Source: QVMG01 sp032073245 (GTDB lineage: Bacteria > Bacteroidota > Bacteroidia > Bacteroidales > Tannerellaceae). Taken from it: a stretch of DNA of 64,000 bases. Numbering within the stretch: position 1 is the first letter of the stretch; the number at the start of each line of letters is the position of its first letter. The stretch is from positions 62,001 to 126,000 of the forward strand of contig DAMANX010000010.1 in assembly GCA_032073245.1 (NCBI GenBank). The letters run 5' to 3'. Below the pieces are notes generated by a model, which was not told where the DNA came from, did no database searches, and was given only the letters and a program-made list of their open reading frames with translations. The translations under genes and the position numbers were made by a program. Positions 18,540-25,677 of the stretch are shown here, in pieces.

Positions 18540-18645
18540 TTCTCATTGCAGTGAGAAACTATTCTCATCAGCATGAGAAAAAGTTCTCATGCCCGTGAGA
18601 AAAAATTCTCATCGTGATGAGAAAAAATTCTCATGCTTATGAAAA
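18540..18645. repeat. 22-bp-period palindromic array, locus A (five units)
   Basis: TTCTCAT recurs at 18540, 18562, 18584, 18606 and 18628, exactly every 22 bases. Each copy is followed after a variable 4-5 base loop by TGAGAA or ATGAGAA, so each unit is its own hairpin; the last right arm is degenerate (ATGAAAA). Loops differ between units while arms are kept, which suggests selection on pairing. It lies 38 bases past the stop of the Cys-rich protein gene and upstream of the fimbrial operon. Confidence 0.9.
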
Positions 18646-18683
18646 AGTTGAGAATATTTACAAAGATTGAGGAATTTTAAGCC

Positions 18684-19115
18684 TTACCAATCGTACTGAT
18701 CCACATATTCATCAAAGACAGGTTCTTCTTCGATTCCTTCCTTATGGAAGACTCTCTTGATAAAGGCTTGTTCTTTCGGGGTTATAAGACGTGCTTTATT
18801 ACGGATGCGGTAGTACATACTCCGCTCAAAGTGCTGATAAAGAGTGTTCCGTATTTTAAGGGCTTTCGCGTAAGGTATATTGTCGAATAGATGTTTCATC
18901 CCCAAAGCAAAATGGGTTAAACGGTTTGGACGGTAAAACGGACATTCCTGGTGGGTGGCCACATATGCGGGGTTGACTATTGAAAAAGCAGGAGTGTCGT
19001 GCTTAATATGAAGTGCTACCTGAAAGCGTAAGCAACCGGAAGAACGTGGGCACTCAGAACTTAAACAATGAAGATAATTTACGGGAATGTCCTTGTAATT
19101 AAAGTCTTCTTTCAT
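18684..19115 (-). CDS. Small Cys-rich protein, DUF6078-like
   Basis: The 143-residue soluble protein has no signal peptide. Four cysteines near the N-terminus (CLSSECPRSSGCLRF) and a fifth in ECPFYRPN could form a metal site. The rest is basic and helical (HFALGMKHLFDNIPYAKALK, HFERSMYYRIRNKARLITPK), then an acidic tail. I believe this is the Bacteroidales family DUF6078, based on memory of its CPFYRP segment. The function is unknown. The arrangement of Cys and basic helices would allow nucleic-acid binding, but nothing proves it. It has its own candidate promoter and is followed by the 22-bp array. Confidence 0.65.
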   Translation of the reverse strand: MKEDFNYKDIPVNYLHCLSSECPRSSGCLRFQVALHIKHDTPAFSIVNPAYVATHQECPFYRPNRLTHFALGMKHLFDNIPYAKALKIRNTLYQHFERSMYYRIRNKARLITPKEQAFIKRVFHKEGIEEEPVFDEYVDQYDW

Positions 19116-19140
19116 AATTATGTTGTATTTGATTGTAATA

Positions 19141-19170
19141 CAAATATAACTATTTTCAGATATAACAAGG
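19141..19170 (-). promoter_or_regulatory. Promoter of the Cys-rich protein gene
   Basis: The minus strand reads CTTG, 17 bases, TATATTTG (19141-19148): an exact -7 box with a partial -33 match. Transcription would start roughly 20 bases before the ATG at 19115. Confidence 0.5.
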
Positions 19171-19242
19171 GAATTTCGTTGCTATTATAAACATTTAAAG
19201 CATGAATCTGAAGTAAGAATAATTCCGACTCTGTAATAAATA

Positions 19243-19749
19243 TCAGCCGTTAATTTTCAAAGACATAATATAATCATTCATATAATATCCGTTACCGATG
19301 TGATTGTCGCGTGTGTCGGCAACTTCAAATCCGAGGTGTTTATAAAAGCCGACTGCCGGGTTTTCACGGTTTACATATAATATAATATGTAATGGTGTAT
19401 TAGGGTGGGTGCTTTTTAAATAAGATATACCCTGTTCAATAATGTATCTTCCCATTCCTGTACCTTGCATAGCGGGCAGTGCGTATATCTTTTGAAAGAT
19501 GTAGGTATTGTCGTCTTTTTTTTCAATAGATAAATAGCCGGATGGTACATTATCGGCAGATATGATAAAGTATTGATGTTGTAGTTCGTTTATTTGCTTT
19601 ATAATGTTTTCCGGAGCATACATCATTTCGAACATATAGTCCAATTGTTCTTTTGTAAGGATTTCACCATAAGTGTTTTCCCATACCTGAGAGGCTAATT
19701 CATTAATAAGATAGCAATCATTTGTGCTTGCAGTATGGATTGAGAACAT
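19243..19749 (-). CDS. GNAT family N-acetyltransferase
   Basis: This ~168-residue single-domain acetyltransferase has the acetyl-CoA pyrophosphate loop LPAMQGTGMGRYIIEQ (motif A). Motif B follows as LYVNRENPAVGFYKHLGFEV, and the ending is GNGYYMNDYIMSLK. The likely substrate is a small amine or a protein N-terminus and cannot be read from sequence. I start at the ATG at 19749 (MFSIHTAS). An upstream TTG reading would overlap the -7 promoter box at 19771-19778 and so would not be transcribed. The gene is divergent from the V-ATPase operon with 126 bases between start codons. Confidence 0.85.
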   Translation of the reverse strand: MFSIHTASTNDCYLINELASQVWENTYGEILTKEQLDYMFEMMYAPENIIKQINELQHQYFIISADNVPSGYLSIEKKDDNTYIFQKIYALPAMQGTGMGRYIIEQGISYLKSTHPNTPLHIILYVNRENPAVGFYKHLGFEVADTRDNHIGNGYYMNDYIMSLKING

Positions 19750-19770
19750 ATTTGCTGTGTTTTTGACCAA

Positions 19771-19778
19771 CAAAAGTA
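19771..19778 (-). promoter_or_regulatory. -7 element of the GNAT gene promoter
   Basis: The minus strand reads TACTTTTG, an exact TAnnTTTG box, with a TTTTG about 23 bases upstream. It fixes the GNAT start to the ATG at 19749. Confidence 0.5.
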
Positions 19779-19810
19779 TCTAATTTTTAACGATAATCCA
19801 TCAAAACGTA

Positions 19811-19818
19811 TAACTTTG
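19811..19818 (+). promoter_or_regulatory. -7 element of the V-ATPase operon promoter
   Basis: TAACTTTG is an exact match to the Bacteroidetes -7 consensus, 58 bases before the first V-ATPase ATG. The -33 region is only a T-run. It is back to back with the GNAT promoter. Confidence 0.5.
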
Positions 19819-19875
19819 TAGGCGTTTCCTTTTATATTATAGTAGAATAACACAATTAAAAAACATATATTCGAG

Positions 19876-20466
19876 ATGGATACAAAGATTCAGGAACTGA
19901 CCGACAAGATTTATCGTGAAGGTGTTGAAAAAGGTAACGAAGAAGCTACGCGTATCATAGCCGAAGCCAATTCAAAGAAAGAAACAATCATTGCAGATGC
20001 AGAAGTAGAGGCAAAACGTATTATTGCTGCCGCAGAAAAACAAGCTGCCGAATTGAAAAAGAATACGGAGGCTGAGTTGAAACTATTTGCAACTCAATCA
20101 GTAGAAGCGCTTAAGAGTGAAGTTACAAATCTAATTACCGGAGAAATTGCATCCGGGAGCGTTAAAGCAGCTGTTACCGATAAAGACTTTATGCAAAAGG
20201 TTATACTTGCCATGGCACAGGAATGGGCTAAAACCGGTGCGCTTACCGTTCAAACAGCTGACGCTAAGGAATTGACAGCTTATTTTGAATCGAATGCAAA
20301 AGAATTGCTTAATAAAGGTATCAAGATTGAAAAGGTGAGTGGTAAAGATACTTCTTTTACAGTAGTGCCTGCCGATGGATCCTACAAAGTTACTTTTGGT
20401 GAAGAAGAGTTTGTTACATTCTTTAAAGAATTCTTACGTCCTCAATTGATTGAAATGCTATTCTGA
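19876..20466 (+). CDS. ntpE: V-type ATP synthase subunit E (peripheral stalk)
   Basis: The 196-residue protein starts with a long charged helix (MDTKIQELTDKIYREGVEKG, then Ala/Glu/Lys-rich coiled coil to about residue 75). A compact C-terminal domain ends LRPQLIEMLF. This is the E/stator-stalk subunit that ties the catalytic head to the membrane part of a V/A-type ATPase. As first gene of the operon, E fits the Bacteroidetes order E-DUF2764-A-B-D-I-K. The next gene begins 1 base past its stop codon. Confidence 0.85.
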   Translation: MDTKIQELTDKIYREGVEKGNEEATRIIAEANSKKETIIADAEVEAKRIIAAAEKQAAELKKNTEAELKLFATQSVEALKSEVTNLITGEIASGSVKAAVTDKDFMQKVILAMAQEWAKTGALTVQTADAKELTAYFESNAKELLNKGIKIEKVSGKDTSFTVVPADGSYKVTFGEEEFVTFFKEFLRPQLIEMLF

Positions 20467-20467
20467 T

Positions 20468-21337
20468 ATGGGTAAGTATTATTGCTTAATAGCGGGACTT
20501 CCCAATATCGCCTTAGACGACAGTAAAATTCCATTTACTATCACTGAATTCAGAGAAGAGCTGGAAGGTATTCTGACGTCTCAGGATAAGAAACTGATCG
20601 ATTTGTTCTTTTTGAAGTTCGACAACAAGAATCTCATCGAGCAATCACGTTTCCCGGATTCCGATCCAGACCCGAGAGGAAGTATAACATACAGTGAGTT
20701 CAATGACTTGATGAGGGCGTTGAAGGAAGAGGAAAAGCCCCCCAAGAATGATCATATTCCTCCTTATTTTGAAGAGTTTTTTAAAATATATATTGAAGAG
20801 GAGGGAAAACCCGAGAATTCAAATATTCATTGGGAAGATCGCTTAGCAGCTCTCTACTATAACTATGCCATGAAGGTTAAAAATAAATTTGTGGCCGAAT
20901 GGTTTGAATTGAATTTGAATATCAATAATCTTCTTACTGCATTTACAGCCCGGAAATATGAATGGGATAAAGCCCGTTACATTGTAGGGGATAATGAAAT
21001 TGCACGTATTTTACGTACTTCTAATGCACGTGATTTTGGCTTAGGCGATTCGGTAGAATATCTCCCTGCATTACAAAGAATAGCAGAAGAAACCGATTTA
21101 TTTGTACGGGAAAAGAAGATTGACCAATTGAAATGGGAATGGTTGGATGAGAACACCTTCTTTAAAACCTTCGATATCGAAAGTGTATTTGCATATATGC
21201 TGAAGCTGGAAATGCTGGAACGCTGGGTAACCTTGGATAAGGTTACGGGAGAGAAGACATTCCGCGAATTAGTAGGTGCCATGAAGAAAGGTAGTGATAG
21301 CGCATTGGAAGAATTTAAAAGAAACAATACTAAATAA
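20468..21337 (+). CDS. DUF2764 family protein, V-ATPase subunit C-like
   Basis: This 289-residue protein begins MGKYYCLIAGLPNIALDDSK, characteristic of the DUF2764 proteins found only in bacterial V-ATPase operons. The ATG at 20468 follows the ntpE stop directly; an earlier in-frame ATG would overlap ntpE. The protein is helical and acidic. Its position matches that of subunit C in other operons, so it most likely supplies the central-shaft socket linking the rotor to the membrane ring. That role is inferred from gene order. A repeat-flanked insertion gene separates it from subunit A. Confidence 0.8.
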   Translation: MGKYYCLIAGLPNIALDDSKIPFTITEFREELEGILTSQDKKLIDLFFLKFDNKNLIEQSRFPDSDPDPRGSITYSEFNDLMRALKEEEKPPKNDHIPPYFEEFFKIYIEEEGKPENSNIHWEDRLAALYYNYAMKVKNKFVAEWFELNLNINNLLTAFTARKYEWDKARYIVGDNEIARILRTSNARDFGLGDSVEYLPALQRIAEETDLFVREKKIDQLKWEWLDENTFFKTFDIESVFAYMLKLEMLERWVTLDKVTGEKTFRELVGAMKKGSDSALEEFKRNNTK

Positions 21338-21342
21338 TAATA

Positions 21343-21377
21343 AGGAGTCAAAGAAGTCAAAGAAGTAAAGTAGTTAA
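21343..21377 (+). repeat. Short direct repeats 5' of the four-helix-bundle gene
   Basis: GGAGTCAAAGAAGTCAAAGAAGT contains repeated AAGTCAAAG units just before the four-helix-bundle ATG. It roughly mirrors the CTCC-rich repeats at the 3' end of that gene. Confidence 0.6.
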
Positions 21378-21379
21378 GA

Positions 21380-21787
21380 ATGGCAACACAATCTTTTGAA
21401 CAATTAGTAGTTTGGCAGAGAGCACACCGGTATGTACTTTCTATCTATCGGATAACTAAAAAATATCCGAAAGAAGAGGTCTTTTGTCTGGTGAACCAAA
21501 TGAGACGAGCAGCCGCTTCTATCACAGCCAATATTGCTGAAGGTTATATTCGTGTGACAGCAAAAGAGAAGTTGCGTTTTTTTAATGTTTCTCAGGGATC
21601 TTTAGAAGAAACCCGTAATTTTATTATCTTATCCAAGGATTTAGAATATATTTCTCAGGATGATAAAGAATTATTAATGACACAGGCATCTGAGGTTAGC
21701 CGGATGTTGAATGCCTATTGTAAAGGGATTCTTTCAAACCAGCAAATACTTAACTCCTCTGACTCCATTAACTCCTCTAACTCCTAA
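21380..21787 (+). CDS. Four-helix bundle protein (S23/IVS-encoded family)
   Basis: This 135-residue protein has the family signature: FEQLVVWQRAHRYVLSIYRI, QMRRAAASITANIAEGYIR, FFNVSQGSLEETRNFI. The family was first seen in intervening sequences of 23S rRNA genes and is wrongly called ribosomal protein S23 in places; its biochemical role is unknown. It sits between DUF2764 and ntpA with no relation to ATPase function. The last residues (LNSSDSINSSNS) are encoded by the flanking CTCC repeat itself. This looks like a small mobile or domesticated insertion that keeps the operon transcribed through. Confidence 0.88.
   Translation: MATQSFEQLVVWQRAHRYVLSIYRITKKYPKEEVFCLVNQMRRAAASITANIAEGYIRVTAKEKLRFFNVSQGSLEETRNFIILSKDLEYISQDDKELLMTQASEVSRMLNAYCKGILSNQQILNSSDSINSSNS
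21750..21787 (+). repeat. CTCC-rich repeats at the 3' end of the four-helix-bundle gene
   Basis: Four AACTCCT/GACTCC-type units run through the last codons and stop codon of the gene. Together with the GGAGTC repeats in front they form an inverted frame around the inserted gene. Confidence 0.6.
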
Positions 21788-21792
21788 ATTAA

Positions 21793-23556
21793 ATGGCTAC
21801 GAAAGGAATAGTAAAAGGAATCGTATCCAACCTTGTAACCGTAGAGGTGGATGGACCGGTTTCTCAGAATGAGATTTGTTACATTTCCGTCGGGGGCGTA
21901 AAGCTGATGTCGGAGGTAATTAAAGTTATCGGGAAGAATGCCTACGTACAGGTTTTCGAAAGCACGCGTGGTATGCGTGTAGGCGACGAAGCCGAATTCG
22001 AAGGTCATATGTTGGAAGTTACATTGGGGCCTGGGATGCTCTCACGCAATTATGATGGTTTGCAGAACGACCTTGATAAAATGGACGGTGTTTTCCTGAA
22101 ACGCGGTGATTACACGTATGCATTGGATAATGATAAAAAATGGGACTTCAAGCCTATCGCTAAAGAAGGTGATAAAGTAGTTGCCGGTGATTGGTTGGGT
22201 GAAGTGGATGAGAATTTCCAACCTCATAAGATTATGGTACCTTTTACTTTTGAAGGAACTTATACTGTTAAAAGTGTGGTTAAGGAAGGACAATACACTA
22301 TTATAGATAAAGTAGCTGTACTGACCGACACGGAGGGAAAAGATATTGAACTGGATATGATACAGAGATGGCCGGTGAAAAGGGCTATTACTTGTTATAA
22401 AGAAAAACCCCGTCCTTACAAATTATTGGAAACAGGAGTTCGCACAATGGACACAATGAATCCGATCGTGGAAGGTGGTACAGGCTTTATTCCGGGACCA
22501 TTCGGTACGGGTAAAACAGTATTACAGCACTCAATCTCCAAGCAAGCAGAAGCTGATATCGTAATTATTGCTGCTTGTGGTGAGCGTGCAAATGAGGTTG
22601 TGGAAATCTTTGCTGAATTTCCCCACCTTACAGATCCACATACAGGACGTAAACTGATGGAACGTACCATTATTATTGCAAATACATCAAACATGCCGGT
22701 AGCTTCCCGTGAAGCTTCCGTATATACTGCTATGACGATTGCAGAATATTATCGTAGCATGGGATTAAAAGTTTTGTTGATGGCTGACTCCACTTCCCGT
22801 TGGGCACAGGCCTTGCGTGAAATGTCAAACCGTTTGGAAGAGCTTCCCGGTCCGGATGCATTCCCGATGGACTTGTCGGCAATTATCGCAAACTTCTATG
22901 CGCGTGCCGGTTATGTAGAATTGAATAATGGTAAATCAGGATCAGTAACCTTTATAGGTACTGTATCACCTGCCGGTGGTAACCTGAAAGAACCGGTAAC
23001 AGAAAATACAAAGAAGGTAGCTCGTTGTTTCTATGCGTTGGAACAAGATCGTGCCGACCGTAAACGTTACCCGGCTATCAATCCGATTGATAGTTATTCT
23101 AAATACCTTGAATATCCTGAATTCGAAGAATATATCGCAGAACATATCTCTCCGACATGGATTGAAAAGGTAAATGAAATAAAGACACGTATGTTACGTG
23201 GTAAAGAGATCTCTGAACAGATCAATATTCTTGGAGATGATGGTGTGCCGGTTGAGTACCACCAAATCTATTGGAAATCGGAATTGATAGACTTTGTGAT
23301 CCTGCAACAGGATGCATTTGACGCAATTGACTCGGTTACTCCATTAGAACGTCAGGAATACATGTTGGATCTGGTGATTGGTATTTGCCATGCTAATTTT
23401 GAATTTGGACACTTCAATGAAGTTGCTGATTACTTCAAGAAGATTATTAATATCCTGAAGCAGATGAATTACTCAGAGTTCAAGAGCGATAAGTTTGAGA
23501 AGTTTAACAGTGAGTTGGAAGATGTGTTGAAGGAGAGACGTAATAGCAATGATTAA
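21793..23556 (+). CDS. ntpA: V-type ATP synthase catalytic subunit A
   Basis: The 587-residue subunit has a beta-barrel N-terminus (MATKGIVKGIVSNLVTVEVD), a bulge domain, and a nucleotide-binding core. The Walker A loop is GPFGTGKTV (residues ~235-243), then ACGERANEVVEIF, and the Walker B region LLMADSTSRWAQALREMSNR; PGPDAFPMDL follows. These mark the catalytic, ATP-hydrolysing subunit rather than B. The length is normal. It begins 5 bases after the stop of the four-helix-bundle gene. In the cell it forms the A3B3 head on the cytoplasmic side. Confidence 0.96.
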   Translation: MATKGIVKGIVSNLVTVEVDGPVSQNEICYISVGGVKLMSEVIKVIGKNAYVQVFESTRGMRVGDEAEFEGHMLEVTLGPGMLSRNYDGLQNDLDKMDGVFLKRGDYTYALDNDKKWDFKPIAKEGDKVVAGDWLGEVDENFQPHKIMVPFTFEGTYTVKSVVKEGQYTIIDKVAVLTDTEGKDIELDMIQRWPVKRAITCYKEKPRPYKLLETGVRTMDTMNPIVEGGTGFIPGPFGTGKTVLQHSISKQAEADIVIIAACGERANEVVEIFAEFPHLTDPHTGRKLMERTIIIANTSNMPVASREASVYTAMTIAEYYRSMGLKVLLMADSTSRWAQALREMSNRLEELPGPDAFPMDLSAIIANFYARAGYVELNNGKSGSVTFIGTVSPAGGNLKEPVTENTKKVARCFYALEQDRADRKRYPAINPIDSYSKYLEYPEFEEYIAEHISPTWIEKVNEIKTRMLRGKEISEQINILGDDGVPVEYHQIYWKSELIDFVILQQDAFDAIDSVTPLERQEYMLDLVIGICHANFEFGHFNEVADYFKKIINILKQMNYSEFKSDKFEKFNSELEDVLKERRNSND

Positions 23557-23559
23557 TGA

Positions 23560-23652
23560 TTAATGTTTAATGATGAATTGAGGGATTGCCTTAATTATCA
23601 ACCATTAAACATTAGCATTAGTCATTAATCATTAATCATTAATCATTAATAA
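23560..23652 (+). repeat. Heptamer inverted array in the A-B spacer
   Basis: Left arm: repeats of TTAATGA/ATTAATG. Right arm: CATTAAACATTAGCATTAGT followed by four tandem TCATTAA heptamers. The two arms can pair imperfectly over ~25 bases around a central AT-poor loop. The GTG start of subunit B follows immediately. Confidence 0.8.
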
Positions 23653-23653
23653 C

Positions 23654-24973
23654 GTGGCAACAAAAGCATTTCAAAAGATATTTACAAAGATTACCCAGAT
23701 TACAAAAGCAACCTGTTCGCTGAGGGCAACGGGAATTGGGTATGATGAGTTGGCTTCGGTTGATGGAAAACTGGCACAGGTGGTGAAAATCATTGGTGAC
23801 GAAGTTACTTTACAGGTATTCTCCGGAACCGAAGGTATCCGTACGAACGCAGAAGTGGTGTTTATGGGTAAAGCCCCTACATTGAAAGTCGGTGAACAAT
23901 TGGCAGGACGCTTCTTTAATGCCTATGGCGATCCTATCGATGGTGGCCCCATACCGGAAGGTAGTGAAGTTGAGATTGGTGGCCCATCGGTAAACCCGGT
24001 ACGCCGTGAACAACCTTCGGAATTAATTGCAACCGGTATCGCTGGTATTGACTTGAACAATACACTGGTTACCGGACAAAAGATTCCTTTCTTTGCTGAT
24101 CCCGATCAACCTTTTAATCAGGTAATGGCTATGGTTGCTCTGCGTGCCCAATCGGATAAGATTATCCTGGGAGGTATGGGGATGACCAATGACGACTACC
24201 TGTTCTTTAAAAATACATTTAGCAACGCCGGGGCACTTGACCGCATCGTTAGCTTTATTAATACAACAGAAGACCCTTCGGTTGAACGCATTCTGGTACC
24301 GGATATGGCTTTGTCGGCTGCTGAGTATTTTGCAGTTCAAAAAAATGAAAAAGTATTGGTGCTGTTGACCGATATGACCAACTATGCGGATGCATTAGCT
24401 ATTGTATCCAATCGTATGGACCAGATTCCGTCCAAAGATTCAATGCCGGGTTCTCTCTATTCGGATTTGGCTAAAATCTATGAGAAAGCAGTACAATTCC
24501 CGGATGGTGGTTCCATTACGATTATTGCAGTAACAACTCTTTCGGGTGGTGATATTACACATGCTGTGCCCGATAACACAGGTTATATAACGGAAGGTCA
24601 GTTGTATTTACGTCGTGATAGTGATATCGGTAAGGTTATTGTTGACCCATTCCGGAGCTTATCTCGTTTGAAACAGTTGGTAACAGGAAAGAAGACACGC
24701 GAAGACCATCCACAAGTTATGAATGCGGCAGTGCGTCTATATGCCGATGCTGCCAATGCAAAAACTAAGATGGAAAATGGTTTCGACCTTTCAGATTATG
24801 ACAACCGTACCTTGTCTTTTGCCAAAGACTATTCAGATAAGTTACTGGCTATCGACGTCAACCTGGATACAACTGAAATGTTAGATGTAGCATGGACTCT
24901 TTTCGGTGAGTACTTTACTCCGGCCGAGGTGAACATTAAACAGGAACTTGTGGATAAATACTGGAAGAAGTAA
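23654..24973 (+). CDS. ntpB: V-type ATP synthase subunit B
   Basis: The 439-residue product is the non-catalytic head subunit. It keeps the alpha/beta fold (GRFFNAYGDPIDGGP, PVRREQPSELIATGIAGIDL, VLLTDMTNYADAL, GYITEGQLYLRRD) but lacks a Walker A lysine loop; the matching position reads PFFADPDQPFNQV. This agrees with subunit B, which shapes the interface with A. The start codon is GTG at 23654, preceded by a heptamer repeat array rather than a ribosome site. Translational coupling to ntpA across a 97-base structured spacer is therefore doubtful. Confidence 0.95.
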   Translation: MATKAFQKIFTKITQITKATCSLRATGIGYDELASVDGKLAQVVKIIGDEVTLQVFSGTEGIRTNAEVVFMGKAPTLKVGEQLAGRFFNAYGDPIDGGPIPEGSEVEIGGPSVNPVRREQPSELIATGIAGIDLNNTLVTGQKIPFFADPDQPFNQVMAMVALRAQSDKIILGGMGMTNDDYLFFKNTFSNAGALDRIVSFINTTEDPSVERILVPDMALSAAEYFAVQKNEKVLVLLTDMTNYADALAIVSNRMDQIPSKDSMPGSLYSDLAKIYEKAVQFPDGGSITIIAVTTLSGGDITHAVPDNTGYITEGQLYLRRDSDIGKVIVDPFRSLSRLKQLVTGKKTREDHPQVMNAAVRLYADAANAKTKMENGFDLSDYDNRTLSFAKDYSDKLLAIDVNLDTTEMLDVAWTLFGEYFTPAEVNIKQELVDKYWKK

Positions 24974-24974
24974 C

Positions 24975-25060
24975 TATTAACGATTAATGATTAACGATTA
25001 ATTAAGAATACGTTAATCCTTGGTTGTTAATCGTTAAACGTTAATCGTTAAACGTTAATA
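24975..25060 (+). repeat. Heptamer inverted array in the B-D spacer
   Basis: Left: TTAACGATTAATGATTAACG. Right: TTAATCGTTAAACG repeated. The arms are near-complementary and flank a short loop. It has the same design as the A-B spacer but a different heptamer (CGTTAAW in place of TCATTAA). Confidence 0.8.
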
Positions 25061-25062
25061 AT

Positions 25063-25677
25063 ATGGCAATAAAGTTTCAATATAATAAAACATCACTTCA
25101 GCAACTGGATAAGCAACTGAAGGTACGTGAGCGTTCTCTGCCTACGATAAAAAGTAAGGAGAGTGCATTGCGCCTGGAGGTGAAGCGAACCAAGGATGAG
25201 GTGCAGAAATTGGAACTTCAGCTGGAAAATGAGATTATGGGCTACCAGAGTATGGTAGCTTTATGGAACGAGTTTACACCGAGTTTGATAAGTGTAAAGG
25301 ATGTATTCCTTTCTACGAAGAAATTTGCCGGTGTAGTGGTTCCTGTATTAGATGATATAGAATTCGAGATTGGACAATATAGTCTCTTCAATACTCCATC
25401 GTGGTATACGGAAGGTATCGAACTGTTGAAACAGTTGGCGCGTACAGGTATTGAAGCCGAATTCTCAGGAATGAAGCTGGAGTTATTGGAGCATTCCCGG
25501 AAGAAGACTACTCAGAAAGTAAACCTTTTTGAAAAGGTGCAAATTCCAGGCTATAAAGATGCGATCCGGAAAGTGAAACGTTATATGGAGGACGAAGAGT
25601 CTCTCTCTAAAGCTTCACAGAAGATCATGAGAACGAATCTGGAGAAACGTAAAGAAAAGGAGGAGGAAGACGTATGA
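25063..25677 (+). CDS. ntpD: V-type ATP synthase subunit D (central rotor shaft)
   Basis: The 204-residue product has long N- and C-terminal helices (LQQLDKQLKVRERSLPTIKS, ALRLEVKRTKDEVQKLELQL; ending in a charged KRKEKEEEDV). That layout is typical of the coiled-coil rotor shaft of V/A-ATPases. The middle part is shorter and beta-rich. The stop overlaps the start of ntpI by 4 bases (ATGA), implying translational coupling. No subunit F gene follows or precedes it. Confidence 0.88.
   Translation: MAIKFQYNKTSLQQLDKQLKVRERSLPTIKSKESALRLEVKRTKDEVQKLELQLENEIMGYQSMVALWNEFTPSLISVKDVFLSTKKFAGVVVPVLDDIEFEIGQYSLFNTPSWYTEGIELLKQLARTGIEAEFSGMKLELLEHSRKKTTQKVNLFEKVQIPGYKDAIRKVKRYMEDEESLSKASQKIMRTNLEKRKEKEEEDV

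Noticed and set aside
18540..18645. CRISPR array
   Set aside because: Units are 22 bases in total with palindromic arms and only 4-5 base loops; there is no repeat-spacer alternation and no cas gene.
18120..18680. Invertible promoter (phase switch) before the fimbrial operon
   Set aside because: I looked for long inverted repeats flanking a promoter-like segment and found only local hairpins; no recombinase gene is adjacent.
21380..21787. Ribosomal protein S23
   Set aside because: The four-helix-bundle family carries this name by error in some records; it is not a core ribosomal protein and is located in an ATPase operon.
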